This document shows positions 1 through 9,543 of a stretch of DNA of 64,000 nucleotides, piece after piece. A program made the translations under genes and the position numbers. Below the pieces are notes generated by a model, which did no database searches, was not told where the DNA came from, and saw only the letters and a list, made by a program, of their open reading frames with translations. Positions within the stretch are counted from its first letter, which is position 1, and each line of letters starts with the position of its first letter. Origin of the DNA: Pandoraea vervacti (lineage in GTDB: Bacteria; Pseudomonadota; Gammaproteobacteria; Burkholderiales; Burkholderiaceae); contig NZ_CP010897.2 in NCBI RefSeq assembly GCF_000934605.2, forward strand, positions 5,518,001 to 5,582,000, in the 5' to 3' direction.

Positions 1-995
1 GCGCCGCCCATCGCAATGGCCTCGCGCGGCATGCCGAACACGATGCAGCTCGCCTCGTCCTGGGCGAACGTGTGCGCCCCCGCACGGCGCATCTCGACCA
101 GACCCGCCGCACCGTCGCGGCCCATGCCCGTGAGGATCACGCCAATGGCGTTGCGTCCGGCGTGCACGGCTGCGGAGCGAAACAATACATCGACCGACGG
201 CCGATGTCGATTCACGGGCGGCGCGGGATCGAGCACCGCCACGTAGTTCGCGCCACTGCGCGAGAGCTGCAAGTGGGTGTCGCCGCCCGGCGCAATGTAG
301 GCGTGCCCCGGCAACACGCGCTCACCATGCTCGGCTTCCTTGACCGTAATGCGGCAAAGCCCGTTCAGGCGTTGCGCAAACGATTTGGTGAAGCCCGCCG
401 GCATGTGCTGCGTAATCAGAATGGCCGGCGCGTCCGGCGGCATCGGCACGAGCACTTCGCGAATCGCTTCGGTGCCGCCCGTGGAAGCCCCGATGATGAT
501 CAGCTTTTCCGTCGACACGAGCGGGTTGCGCAGCATCGGCGCGGCTTCGACCGGTGCTGGCGCGGCGCTCTTGGGCGGGGCGCTGCGCACCCGGGCGCGT
601 GCAGCCGCCCGAATCTTGTCGGCGATCATCTCGCCATATTCGAGCATGCCGTCCCGAATCCCCAGGCGCGGCTTCGTCACGAAGTCGACCGCGCCGAGTT
701 CTAGCGCACGCATCGTGACTTCCGAGCCGCGCTCGGTCAGCGACGACACCATGAGCACCGGCATCGGACGCAGACGCATGAGCTTCTCGAGGAAGTCCAG
801 CCCGTCCATGCGCGGCATTTCGACGTCCAGCGTGAGCACGTCGGGGTTGTGTTGCTTGATCAGGTCGCGCGCCACGAGCGGGTCGGGTGCGGTCGCCACT
901 ACGGTCATGTCCGGATGCGCATTGATGATCTCGGTCATCAGGCTGCGCACGAGTGCGGAATCGTCCACGCACAGGACTTTGATTGGTTCGCTCAA
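1..995 (-). CDS. cheB: CheB, chemotaxis protein-glutamate methylesterase/glutaminase (C-terminus cut by window edge)
   Basis: Removes methyl groups from, and deamidates glutamines in, chemoreceptors during adaptation; cytoplasmic, activated by CheA phosphorylation. The frame opens with a TTG codon at 995-993 that overlaps the cheD stop (TTGA), with GGAGG just upstream; there is no nearby ATG. An N-terminal receiver domain carries the acidic pair D11/D12 and phospho-acceptor D57 (context TLDVEMPRMDG). After a linker at about 133-160, the methylesterase domain shows the catalytic triad S171 (GASTGG), H197 (TQHMPAG) and D294 (TGMGRDG). 331 residues are visible; the family is usually about 350, so only a short C-terminal piece is missing. 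It is the last visible gene of the chemotaxis block. Confidence 0.95.
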   Translation of the reverse strand, partial: MSEPIKVLCVDDSALVRSLMTEIINAHPDMTVVATAPDPLVARDLIKQHNPDVLTLDVEMPRMDGLDFLEKLMRLRPMPVLMVSSLTERGSEVTMRALELGAVDFVTKPRLGIRDGMLEYGEMIADKIRAAARARVRSAPPKSAAPAPVEAAPMLRNPLVSTEKLIIIGASTGGTEAIREVLVPMPPDAPAILITQHMPAGFTKSFAQRLNGLCRITVKEAEHGERVLPGHAYIAPGGDTHLQLSRSGANYVAVLDPAPPVNRHRPSVDVLFRSAAVHAGRNAIGVILTGMGRDGAAGLVEMRRAGAHTFAQDEASCIVFGMPREAIAMGG

Positions 996-1666
996 GCCTC
1001 CTCCATTTTTCGGTTGTCAGGCCCCGGCCGAGGCTTGGCATTTCTGGCCGGTGGCGCAAAGAGTTCTACGGAGCCCCGTACTTCGCGTGCGCGCAAACGC
1101 TGCGCGTACGCCTGTTCCCGCTGAACGATGGCCGGATCTCCCCGGTCGCCCAGCTTCTTGACCATCACCCGCCCGGTGCGCGGTAAAAAGCACACCTTGC
1201 GCGGATGCGGTCCGAGCAGATCCTGCGCCGTCACGCGAATCTGCTCCATCTCGAGATAACGCAACACGAAGTTCGCGTTGCGATCGCCGATATTCAGTGT
1301 GGTCATGCCCGCGAGCACCGCGCCGCCGCCGAAGACCTTCGCCTCCAGACGCTCGCGACGCGCGCCGAGCTTGATCAGCTCGTTGATGAGCATTTCCATC
1401 GCATAGGCGCCGTAGCGCATGGACGCCGAGAGTAGCCGATCGCGCTCACTCTCGCCATCGTCGGGCAGCATGAAGTGGTTCATGCCGCCGATGCCGGTCA
1501 CGTTGTCGCGCACGCAGGCGGCAACGCACGAGCCGAGTACCGTCACGAGCATGATGTCTTCGGTCGTGACGAAATACTCGGACGGCAGCAGCTTCACCGC
1601 CTGCGTGTTGAACGCATTGTCGAAGTAGTGATTCGTGGCCAGCGCTTCGGCCAGTGGCTGTGTCAT
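992..1666 (-). CDS. cheD: CheD, chemoreceptor glutamine deamidase
   Basis: Deamidates specific receptor glutamines to glutamate, making them available for CheR methylation. 224 residues from the ATG at 1666, chosen because GGGGAG lies six bases upstream and the codon sits one base after the cheR stop; an in-frame ATG at 1690 inside cheR is less likely. Conserved catalytic residues are visible: C47 in LGSCVAAC and H64 in GGMNHFMLP, followed by the KVFGGGA motif. It overlaps cheB by 4 bases, indicating translational coupling of cheR-cheD-cheB. Confidence 0.95.
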   Translation of the reverse strand: MTQPLAEALATNHYFDNAFNTQAVKLLPSEYFVTTEDIMLVTVLGSCVAACVRDNVTGIGGMNHFMLPDDGESERDRLLSASMRYGAYAMEMLINELIKLGARRERLEAKVFGGGAVLAGMTTLNIGDRNANFVLRYLEMEQIRVTAQDLLGPHPRKVCFLPRTGRVMVKKLGDRGDPAIVQREQAYAQRLRAREVRGSVELFAPPARNAKPRPGPDNRKMEEA

Positions 1667-1667
1667 G

Positions 1668-2609
1668 TCACGCTCCCCGCGCACCGGCACTGGCCAGTTC
1701 GTACACGGTCTGCCCGCGCAGCCGGAATGCCCGGCTCACATAGGTGAAGTTCTCCGAGTGACCGGCGAACAGCAGGCCATCCGGTTTGAGCAAGGGGACG
1801 AAACGCTCCAGAATGCGCGCCTGCGTGGCCTTGTCGAAATAGATCATCACGTTGCGACAGAAGATGACGTCGAACGGGCCGCCGATCTGCCACGACGGCG
1901 CGAGCAGGTTCAGCGGCTCGAACGTGACCAGTTGCTGCAGCTCGGGCCTCACCTTGATCTTCCCCGAGTTGGCGCCCGTGCCGCGCAGGAAGTGCTTGCG
2001 CAGTTGTTCCTGTGTGAGCTTGCCGGTCTGTTCGCCGTTGTAGACGGCGGCCGACGCGCGCGCGAGCACCTGGGTGTCGACGTCGGTCGCCAGCACCGTG
2101 GCATTGGGCCGCGAGCCGAGTGTGTCGACGAGCGTCATCGCTATCGAATAGGGCTCTTCGCCGGTCGATGCGGCACAGCACCAGACCGAGATCGGTTTGG
2201 CGCGATGGCGCACGAAGTCGGCAAGCAACGGGAAATGATGCGACTCGCGGAAGAACGACGTGAGGTTCGTCGTCAGCGCGTTGGTGAACGACTCCCATTC
2301 GCTGTCGCCGGTGTCGGCTTCGAGCATGTCGAGGTATTCGGTGAAGCTCGTCATGCCAAGCGCACGAAGGCGGCGCGCGATGCGGCTGTACACCATCTCG
2401 CGCTTGTGTTCGGCCAGCGCGATGCCCGCACGCTGATAGATCAGGTTGCGAATGCGGCCGAAGTCGGCCAGCGAGAAGGCAAAGTCGCGCTCGCCGGAGA
2501 GGGCGGCTCCGCTTGCGCGCGCGAAATCCGCGCTGCGCGAGCCAGCGTCGCCGTCGGAGCCCGAGGCTCCGCGACGCGTCAGATGCGAGGTGTTGCGCGA
2601 ATCAGTCAT
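1668..2609 (-). CDS. cheR: CheR, chemotaxis protein methyltransferase
   Basis: S-adenosylmethionine-dependent methylation of receptor glutamates, opposing CheB. 313 residues: a variable N-terminal extension of about 40, then the helical CheR N-domain (LADFGRIRNLIYQRAGIAL), then the Rossmann methyltransferase core with the SAM-binding stretch around WCCAASTGEEPYSIAM and the CRNVMIYFD motif. Length is slightly above the usual 270-290 because of the N-terminal extension. It lies immediately upstream of cheD and about 100 bases downstream of the first receptor gene, in the same orientation. Confidence 0.95.
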   Translation of the reverse strand: MTDSRNTSHLTRRGASGSDGDAGSRSADFARASGAALSGERDFAFSLADFGRIRNLIYQRAGIALAEHKREMVYSRIARRLRALGMTSFTEYLDMLEADTGDSEWESFTNALTTNLTSFFRESHHFPLLADFVRHRAKPISVWCCAASTGEEPYSIAMTLVDTLGSRPNATVLATDVDTQVLARASAAVYNGEQTGKLTQEQLRKHFLRGTGANSGKIKVRPELQQLVTFEPLNLLAPSWQIGGPFDVIFCRNVMIYFDKATQARILERFVPLLKPDGLLFAGHSENFTYVSRAFRLRGQTVYELASAGARGA

Positions 2610-2713
2610 GGTTTCTCACTTTGTCACGGCGCACATTGCCTGCCGATCCCCATTCCACTACTCAACTGCCGACATCCCAACTGCCAGACCCATTGCCGAA
2701 CGTGCTGCCGGGC

Positions 2714-4342
2714 TCATGCCGCGCGCGCGAGCGGCTGCGGCGTCGGCTCGCGACGCGTGGCCGGCACTGCGCTCGGGTTGCCAATCGTTCCCGCCTCGCC
2801 CGTCTGGAACACCGACACCGCAGCGCGCAACTCATGCGCCTGCGACTCCAGCGCGCCTGCGGCTGCGGCCGCTTCTTCCACCAGCGCCGCGTTCTGCTGC
2901 GTGACTTCGTCCATCTGCGTAACAGCGCGGTTGACCTGCTCGATGCCGCTCGACTGCTCGGCAGACGCCGCCGAGATCTCGCCCATGATGTCCGTCACGC
3001 GCTTCACGGCCTGCACGATTTCGTCCATCGTCTGTCGCTGACGCGCCACCAGTGCCGTGCCGTCCTGCACGCGGCGCGACGAATCTTCGATGAGCGCCTT
3101 GATTTCCTTGGCGGCCGCCGCACTGCGTTGCGCCAGCGTGCGCACCTCGCCGGCGACCACGGCGAAGCCGCGGCCCTGCTCGCCGGCACGCGCGGCTTCG
3201 ACCGCAGCGTTCAGGGCGAGGATGTTCGTCTGGAAAGCGATGCCGTCGATCACGCCGATGATGTCGACGATCTTGGTCGAACTGGCCGAAATGCCGTCCA
3301 TGGTCTCGCCCACCTGCCCCGATACCTCGCCACCCCGCGTGGCGATCTCGGACGCATTCACGGCAAGCTGACTGGCCTGACGCGCGTTATCCGCGTTCTG
3401 GCGCACGGTCGCCGTGAGCTGCTCCATCGACGAGGCCGTCTCTTCGAGCGACGCCGCCTGCTGTTCGGTGCGCGCCGACAAATCGGTATTCCCCGCTGCG
3501 ATTTCATGGGCAGCCGTGGTGATGGACTCGGTGCCCTGACGAATTTGCGAGATGGTCCCGGCCAGCGTGTGCTGCATGCGCTGCATGGCATACAGCAGGC
3601 TGTGCGTGTCGCCGGGCGCGAGATTCACCGGGCTGTGCAAGTCGCCGCTGGCGATGCGATGGGCGATGTCGGAGGCGTACCCCGGCTCGCCGCCAAGGCT
3701 GCGCTGAACGTTGCGGATGATCATGAGCATAGCGACCGTCACCACGCCGCCGACGAGCAGCAATGCAATGCCGATGCGCACGAGCGAGGCGTAGAAGGCG
3801 TCGTCGACGTCCTGCACATAGACGCCGCTCATCATGCCCCAGTCCCACGGGGCGAAGTACTTCACGTACGAGACCTTTGCCAGACGCTTGTCGCTGCCAG
3901 GCACACGCCCGTAGTAGTCGACGAAGCCCGATCCCTGGTCCTTGACCACGCGGGCCATTTCGACAAAGTGCGCCTTGCCGGTCGGGTCCTTGTAGGTGGA
4001 GACGTCCTTGTTCACCAGATCGGCAAGCGTGGGGTGCATGAGCACGAACGGCCGGGTGTCGAAGATGACGACATAGCCGTTGTCGCCGTAGCGCATGGCC
4101 TTCAGGCGCGCCATGGCCTGCTGCTTTGCTTCGTCGACGCCGATCTTGCCGGCGGCAGCCTGGGCTGCATAGTCGCGCACGATGCCGTCCGCGCTGCTCA
4201 CGACATTCTCCACTGCCGCGCGCCGCTCCGACATCATCGTGCCGCGCTCGTGCCAGGCAGCCCATCCGCCGAGGATCAACAGTCCCAGCCACATCAGCGC
4301 AAGCGCCGACCAGAGTTTTGCCTTGAGACTCAACTGCTTCAT
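2714..4342 (-). CDS. Methyl-accepting chemotaxis protein with a single Cache-type sensor
   Basis: Transmembrane chemoreceptor that controls CheA. 542 residues: short cytoplasmic start, TM1 about 11-30, periplasmic sensor about 31-186 of the sCache_2 type (GDNGYVVIFD...HPTLADLVNKDV...WDWGMMSGVYV), TM2 about 187-209, HAMP, then the methyl-accepting coiled coil with the conserved hairpin tip (IIGVIDGIAFQTNILALNAA). Sensors of this type usually bind small organic acids; the ligand here is not predictable. Unlike the next two receptors it ends in a Pro/Arg/Ala tail without a CheR-docking pentapeptide. Its hairpin region shares a nearly identical DNA tract with the receptor gene at 6516-8909. Confidence 0.93.
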   Translation of the reverse strand: MKQLSLKAKLWSALALMWLGLLILGGWAAWHERGTMMSERRAAVENVVSSADGIVRDYAAQAAAGKIGVDEAKQQAMARLKAMRYGDNGYVVIFDTRPFVLMHPTLADLVNKDVSTYKDPTGKAHFVEMARVVKDQGSGFVDYYGRVPGSDKRLAKVSYVKYFAPWDWGMMSGVYVQDVDDAFYASLVRIGIALLLVGGVVTVAMLMIIRNVQRSLGGEPGYASDIAHRIASGDLHSPVNLAPGDTHSLLYAMQRMQHTLAGTISQIRQGTESITTAAHEIAAGNTDLSARTEQQAASLEETASSMEQLTATVRQNADNARQASQLAVNASEIATRGGEVSGQVGETMDGISASSTKIVDIIGVIDGIAFQTNILALNAAVEAARAGEQGRGFAVVAGEVRTLAQRSAAAAKEIKALIEDSSRRVQDGTALVARQRQTMDEIVQAVKRVTDIMGEISAASAEQSSGIEQVNRAVTQMDEVTQQNAALVEEAAAAAGALESQAHELRAAVSVFQTGEAGTIGNPSAVPATRREPTPQPLARAA

Positions 4343-4594
4343 GACGTGGGCCCTCCACCACCTGCCGTACGCGGCGTTGTCATGAGAGACAGTGTGCGCG
4401 ACGACTTTTGTCTTACCGATTGTTGCGACTTGCCGACACGCGGCCCTGAATTCCCGGCGGTAAAGCTTTCGCCGGGAAAGGCGCGTGCTCCGTTCCTGTA
4501 GGTTGCTGCCGTACTGCTATCGCGAGCGGTCGCGGTGCTCGTGTCGAGCGCGCCACCCGCGCGTCATGCGTCCTGCTTCATTTCCGACGCACGC

Positions 4595-6391
4595 TCAAAA
4601 CGTTTCCCAATCACCATTCGCGTCGTCGGTGCCGGTGCGCGAAGCGGCCGGTGCCGTGGCGGCCGGTGCGGGCTTGCGTAACGCCGCTGCGCTCGCTGCA
4701 GATGCTGCAGGCGCTGCGGGCGTCGATGCCTTCGGCGCCGCAGCGGGGGCCGACGCGGACGGTGAAGCCGTGCGCTTTGCGACGGCCGGACGTGCCGCTG
4801 GCACTGCTGCCAGCGCAGGCGCCGCGTACCCTGCGGCAGCCTGACTGGCCTCTACGCGGAACACCGAGACGGTCGACTTCAGACGGTTGGCCTGCTCTTC
4901 GAGCGAACCGGCCGCGGCCGCCGCTTCTTCGACCAGCGCCGCGTTCTGCTGCGTGACTTCGTCCATCTGCGTGATCGCGCGGTTGACCTGCTCGATGCCG
5001 CTCGACTGCTCGGCCGATGCCGCCGAGATCTCGCCCATGATGTCCGTCACACGCTTTACCGCCTGTACGATTTCGTTCATCGTGTGGCCTTGCTGCGCCA
5101 CGAGCGCCGTGCCGTCCTGCACACGGCGCGACGAGTCTTCGATCAACGCCTTGATTTCCTTGGCGGCCGCCGCACTGCGCTGTGCCAACGTACGCACTTC
5201 GCCCGCCACCACCGCGAAGCCGCGACCCTGTTCACCGGCACGCGCGGCTTCCACTGCAGCGTTCAGCGCGAGAATGTTCGTCTGGAAGGCAATACCGTCG
5301 ATCACGCTGATGATGTCGACGATCTTGTTCGAACTCGTCGAAATACCGTCCATCGTTTCGCCGACCTGGCTCGACACCTGGCCGCCGCGCGTGGCGATTT
5401 CCGAGGCGTTCACGGCAAGCTGGCTGGCCTGACGCGCGTTGTCCGCGTTCTGGCGCACGGTCGCCGTGAGCTGCTCCATCGACGACGCGGTTTCTTCCAG
5501 CGACGCGGCCTGCTGTTCCGTACGCGCCGACAGATCGGTGTTGCCTGCGGCAATCTGTTGCGCGGCCGACGTAATCGACTCGGTACCCGAGCGCACTTCG
5601 GCGACGGTACGCACCAGACTGTCCTGCATGTGCTTCACGCCCTTGAACAGGCGACCGGTCTCGGTGTCGTTCCACACGTCGATGCGCGCAGTGAGGTCGC
5701 CGCCGGCAATCTTCTCGAAGTGCTTGATGGCGTCGTTGATCGGGCCGACGATGGCGCGCGTGAGCGTGATCTGCGTGACGATGCCGATGAGCAGGCCAAG
5801 CGCCAAACCGACGCCAACCATCCACATCACCATCGTGTAGCGTGCCTGCGCCGCCAGGTACCGTTCTTCGGCGTTCTTCACCTGCAAGTCCGCCAGCGCC
5901 GTCATCGCCTTCGTGTAGTCGGCGAACAGCCGCGGCACATCCATCACCGTCTTGGCGTGGAAGTCGGGAATGTCGCCCGATTCGATCGCCTTGAGAGCGG
6001 GCAGAATGCCGTCGTTCGAGACCTTACTGCGCGCCGCAATCACCGCATCGGCCAGCGCTTTCTCGCCGTCGTTCATCGGCAAGGCGGCGTAGCTGGCCCA
6101 CGAGTCGTCGGCCTTTTTCAGGTTGTTACGAACGCTGTCGATGGCCGACTTGATTTCGGTCGGATCGGCGATGAACTCGATACGCGACAGCGTCACGCGC
6201 GCGGCCTGCGTCGAAATCGTGGTCTGGGCGAGAAAGCGCGCCGAGGCCATGTCGTTGGTGTAAATCTCCTGCAACGACGCATTGCTCTGGCGCAACGAAA
6301 CGAGCCCCACGGCAGCGCCGATCACCAGCAGCACCATGAAGAGTCCAAGCGCCAGCGTGAGCCGCGCCCGGATGGTGACATTCTTGAACAT
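4595..6391 (-). CDS. Methyl-accepting chemotaxis protein, four-helix-bundle (Tar/Tsr-like) sensor with DWETF tail
   Basis: Transmembrane chemoreceptor, 598 residues. TM1 about 11-32, periplasmic four-helix-bundle region about 33-185 (LREIYT-like start, QEIYTNDMASARFLAQ), TM2 about 186-208, HAMP (TRAIVGPINDAIKHFEKIAGGDLTARI), then the signalling coiled coil with the conserved tip. An Ala/Pro-rich flexible linker leads to the C-terminal residues DWETF, one change from the NWETF tether that binds CheR and CheB in enteric receptors. This should make it a high-abundance type receptor that recruits the adaptation enzymes encoded downstream. Four 11-bp direct repeats lie upstream at 6448-6491. Confidence 0.93.
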   Translation of the reverse strand: MFKNVTIRARLTLALGLFMVLLVIGAAVGLVSLRQSNASLQEIYTNDMASARFLAQTTISTQAARVTLSRIEFIADPTEIKSAIDSVRNNLKKADDSWASYAALPMNDGEKALADAVIAARSKVSNDGILPALKAIESGDIPDFHAKTVMDVPRLFADYTKAMTALADLQVKNAEERYLAAQARYTMVMWMVGVGLALGLLIGIVTQITLTRAIVGPINDAIKHFEKIAGGDLTARIDVWNDTETGRLFKGVKHMQDSLVRTVAEVRSGTESITSAAQQIAAGNTDLSARTEQQAASLEETASSMEQLTATVRQNADNARQASQLAVNASEIATRGGQVSSQVGETMDGISTSSNKIVDIISVIDGIAFQTNILALNAAVEAARAGEQGRGFAVVAGEVRTLAQRSAAAAKEIKALIEDSSRRVQDGTALVAQQGHTMNEIVQAVKRVTDIMGEISAASAEQSSGIEQVNRAITQMDEVTQQNAALVEEAAAAAGSLEEQANRLKSTVSVFRVEASQAAAGYAAPALAAVPAARPAVAKRTASPSASAPAAAPKASTPAAPAASAASAAALRKPAPAATAPAASRTGTDDANGDWETF

Positions 6392-6447
6392 AACGACCTC
6401 TACCCCGTGAAGACCGGCACGCGGCCGGTATAGCCATCACAACAATC

Positions 6448-6491
6448 TCGACGCTGACGCGACGTTGACTCGACGTTGATTCGACGTGAAT
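6448..6491. repeat. Four tandem 11-bp repeats between two receptor genes
   Basis: Units at 6448, 6459, 6470 and 6481 follow the pattern TCGACGTTGAY with one or two changes each. The 11-bp period is close to one helical turn, so all copies face the same side of the DNA. They lie 57 to 100 bases upstream of the ATG of the receptor gene ending at 4595. Function unknown. Confidence 0.7.
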
Positions 6492-6515
6492 CGCACGCTC
6501 GCCATCGGCGATTCG

Positions 6516-8909
6516 TTAAAACTCTTCCCAGTCGCCCGGGTCACTGGTTTTGGCGCCCGCCGTGGTTCCCGCCGGTTCGCCAGTCGGCGCCTTGCCACGA
6601 CGCGCCGCAAGTTGCAGCACCCGGGCGTCTTCCTGAGCGCTCGGCGCCGCCGCCGGCGCACCTGTCTGCGGGCGACGTGTCGCCGTGCGCGTGGCGCCCC
6701 CTGCGGCAGCACGCGCCGGTGCGACGCCCGCCGTCGCGGCTTGCGCCGTCGGTGTCGCCGTCATCGACGCCTGCGCGGCATGCGCGGCACTCGCCGTCGC
6801 CATCGTGGACTTCGCAGCTGCCTGACGCACGGCCATCGTGTTCTGCTGAGCGTGTGCCTGACGGGCGTTCGGTGCGCCCGCGGCCTGGAACGCGTCGCCG
6901 ACACGGAAGACGGAGACCGCGTCGCGCAGGCGATGGGCCTGATCTTCCAGCGAGCCGGCGGCAGCGGCCGCTTCTTCCACCAGCGCCGCGTTCTGCTGCG
7001 TGACCTCGTCCATCTGCGTAACAGCGCGGTTGACCTGCTCGATGCCGCTCGACTGCTCGGCAGACGCCGCCGAGATCTCGCCCATGATGTCGGTCACGCG
7101 CTGCACGGCCTGCACGATCTCGTCCATCGTCTTGCCGGCCTGCGCCACAAGCGCGGAGCCGTTTTCGACACGACCGACGGAGTCTTCGATGAGGACCTTG
7201 ATTTCCTTCGCAGCGGCCGCGCTGCGCTGCGCCAGCGTGCGCACCTCGCCTGCGACCACGGCAAAGCCACGGCCCTGTTCGCCTGCGCGCGCGGCTTCCA
7301 CGGCGGCGTTCAGCGCGAGAATGTTCGTCTGGAACGCAATGCCTTCAATCACGCTGATGATGTCGACGATCTTGTGCGAACTCGTCGAAATACCCTGCAT
7401 CGTGTCGACCACGTTGCCCACGACCTGACCGCCGCGCGCCGCGATCTCCGAGGCGTTCACGGCCAGCACGCTCGCCTGCTTGGCGTTGTCGGCGTTCTGC
7501 TTGACGGTCGCCGTCAACTCTTCCATCGACGAGGCGGTCTGTTCGAGCGACGCGGCCTGTTGCTCGGTGCGCGCCGACAGATCGGTATTGCCTGCGGCGA
7601 TTTCACGCGAGGCGATGTTGATCGATTCAATGCCTTCGCGCACATCGGAGACGATGGACAGCAGGCTGTTCTTCATCACCGTGAGGCCGAAGAGCAGCTG
7701 GCCGATTTCGTCGCGACCGGTGCCTTCGGCCTTGCCGGTCAGGTCGCCCGCCGCGATCTGCTTGGACATGGCGAGCGCCACGCGAAGCGGATGGTTGATG
7801 GCGCGGCGCAGAATGCTGCCCAGCAGGAACAGCACCACGATGCCGCCGAGCACCGCCGCGACGGTGGCGGCACGCACGATCGTGTGCTCCTTCTGCGACT
7901 GCTGATATAGCTCGGTGGCCTGCGTGAGTTCGAGGCGCGTGAGCGCATTGAGCTCGTCACGCATCGGGCCGTAGGCCGGCTTCACTTTTTCGAGGTACGT
8001 CTGCTGTGCGCCCTCGGCGGAGCCCACACGCAGCATCTCGACCGTCTTTTGCAGACCGTCGGCCGTGAAACGCTGACGGATCACGTCGAACCGCTCGGCT
8101 TGCGCGCGCGTGTTCGCGTCGACCGTCTTCATGTATTCCGCCCACTGGCGGTTGATCTCGTCGAGGCTGCCCGCGATTTCGTCACCCGCCCGCTTCATCG
8201 CGTCGAGGTTGGGACTGCCCACGGCTTCGGCGACGAGCAGCACGTCGCGGTCGAGCTTCTGGCCGATGACACCCAGCGTGCTCACCGGCACCATGCCGTT
8301 CTGATAGACCTGCAACAGCTTGGTATTGCTGCTCGACACGCCCCACAGACCGAGTCCGCCGACGATGGCGAGCAGGATCGCGCCGAGCACGATGATGCCC
8401 GTGAGTCGCGCACGCAGGGTGTCCAGACGCATGCGACGCGCCAGCGACGCAATGCCGCCGCGCTCGACCTGACCGCCGCGAATGCGCAGGTTGCCCGCCT
8501 GTCCGTTACGCAAGCGCGCGTAGATTTCCTCGGCCTGGGCCGTGGCGCCGGCAGCCGGACGCACGCGCACCGACGTGTAGCCCACCACGGCATTGTTCTC
8601 GAGCGTCGGCGTGACGGTGGCGAGCACCCAGTAGAAGTCGCCGTTCTTGCGGCGGTTCTTGACCAGTCCGGTCCATGTGTCGCCGCGCTTGATCGTCTCC
8701 CACAGATCGCCGAACGCCTCGGACGGCATGTCCGGATGGCGAACGATGTTGTGCGGCGCCCCCAGCAGTTCGTCACGCGAATAGCCGCTCACCTCCACGA
8801 AGGCGGGATTGGCATACGTGATCCGACCCTTCAGATCCGTCCGAGAGATCAGGTACTGATGCTCGCCGATGACGAATTCGTTCTGGGTAACGGGCTGGTT
8901 ATCGCGCAC
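6516..8909 (-). CDS. Aer-like PAS-containing methyl-accepting chemotaxis protein
   Basis: Probable energy or redox taxis receptor. 797 residues: an N-terminal cytoplasmic PAS domain about 8-118 with the Aer signature NPAFVEVSGYSRDELLGAPH followed by IVRHPDMP (the FAD-binding PAS subgroup), TM1 about 170-190, a four-helix periplasmic segment, TM2 about 347-370, HAMP, then the methyl-accepting coiled coil. E. coli Aer has no periplasmic domain, so this is the longer architecture common in betaproteobacteria. The C-terminus ends GDWEEF, a plausible degenerate CheR tether. FAD binding and oxygen/redox sensing are inferred from the PAS motif. Confidence 0.92.
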   Translation of the reverse strand: MRDNQPVTQNEFVIGEHQYLISRTDLKGRITYANPAFVEVSGYSRDELLGAPHNIVRHPDMPSEAFGDLWETIKRGDTWTGLVKNRRKNGDFYWVLATVTPTLENNAVVGYTSVRVRPAAGATAQAEEIYARLRNGQAGNLRIRGGQVERGGIASLARRMRLDTLRARLTGIIVLGAILLAIVGGLGLWGVSSSNTKLLQVYQNGMVPVSTLGVIGQKLDRDVLLVAEAVGSPNLDAMKRAGDEIAGSLDEINRQWAEYMKTVDANTRAQAERFDVIRQRFTADGLQKTVEMLRVGSAEGAQQTYLEKVKPAYGPMRDELNALTRLELTQATELYQQSQKEHTIVRAATVAAVLGGIVVLFLLGSILRRAINHPLRVALAMSKQIAAGDLTGKAEGTGRDEIGQLLFGLTVMKNSLLSIVSDVREGIESINIASREIAAGNTDLSARTEQQAASLEQTASSMEELTATVKQNADNAKQASVLAVNASEIAARGGQVVGNVVDTMQGISTSSHKIVDIISVIEGIAFQTNILALNAAVEAARAGEQGRGFAVVAGEVRTLAQRSAAAAKEIKVLIEDSVGRVENGSALVAQAGKTMDEIVQAVQRVTDIMGEISAASAEQSSGIEQVNRAVTQMDEVTQQNAALVEEAAAAAGSLEDQAHRLRDAVSVFRVGDAFQAAGAPNARQAHAQQNTMAVRQAAAKSTMATASAAHAAQASMTATPTAQAATAGVAPARAAAGGATRTATRRPQTGAPAAAPSAQEDARVLQLAARRGKAPTGEPAGTTAGAKTSDPGDWEEF

Positions 8910-9010
8910 GTGCTCGGTCTCCGTGGACTGGGGTGGATGGGTTATGGTCTGTTAGCGACGCGGCGGATGTCCCGGCCCGCCGTCTTGCGTCATGGCGTCA
9001 AGTCGTCGGA

Positions 9011-9526
9011 TCAGCTCGCCAGACGCTCGATGAGCGCCATGTCGGCGCTGGTCATCAGCTTCTCGATGTCCATCAGGATCAGCATGCGGCCTTCGACCGT
9101 GCCCAGACCCGTGATGTACTCGGTGGCCAGTTGTGCGCCGAATTCGGGGGCCGGCTTGATTTCGCCGCGCGCGAGCGTGAGCACGTCCGACACGCCATCG
9201 ACCACCATGCCGACCACGCGACCCGCCACGTTCAGAATGATCACGACCGTCTGCGTGTCGTACTCGACGCGGCCCAGACGGAACTTGATGCGCATGTCCA
9301 CGATGGGCACGATGATGCCGCGCAGGTTGATCACGCCCTTGATGAAGTCGGGCGCGTTGGCGATGCGCGTGACGGCGTCGTAGCCGCGAATTTCCTGCAC
9401 CTTCAGAATGTCGATGCCGTATTCCTCTTCACCCAGCGTGAAGACGAGAAATTCCTGACCGTCGCCATCGGTCTGCATGGCGCCTGCGTGGCGCGACACG
9501 GCCTGCTCTTGCGAAAGGTTGTCCAT
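9011..9526 (-). CDS. cheW: CheW, chemotaxis coupling protein
   Basis: Scaffold linking receptors to CheA in the polar array. 171 residues with the typical CheW beta-barrel sequence: FLVFTLGEEEYGIDILKVQEIRGY, then NLRGIIVPIVDMR, then VGMVVDGVSDVL. An extension of about 20 residues precedes the domain. It starts 17 bases after the cheA stop, so it is co-transcribed with cheA. Confidence 0.97.
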   Translation of the reverse strand: MDNLSQEQAVSRHAGAMQTDGDGQEFLVFTLGEEEYGIDILKVQEIRGYDAVTRIANAPDFIKGVINLRGIIVPIVDMRIKFRLGRVEYDTQTVVIILNVAGRVVGMVVDGVSDVLTLARGEIKPAPEFGAQLATEYITGLGTVEGRMLILMDIEKLMTSADMALIERLAS

Positions 9527-9543
9527 CTAAGGCGTCTCCGACT

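Noticed and set aside
2513..4501. A 662-codon plus-strand frame opposite cheR and the first receptor
   Set aside because: Same reason: low-complexity Arg/Leu/His composition antisense to well-recognised genes.
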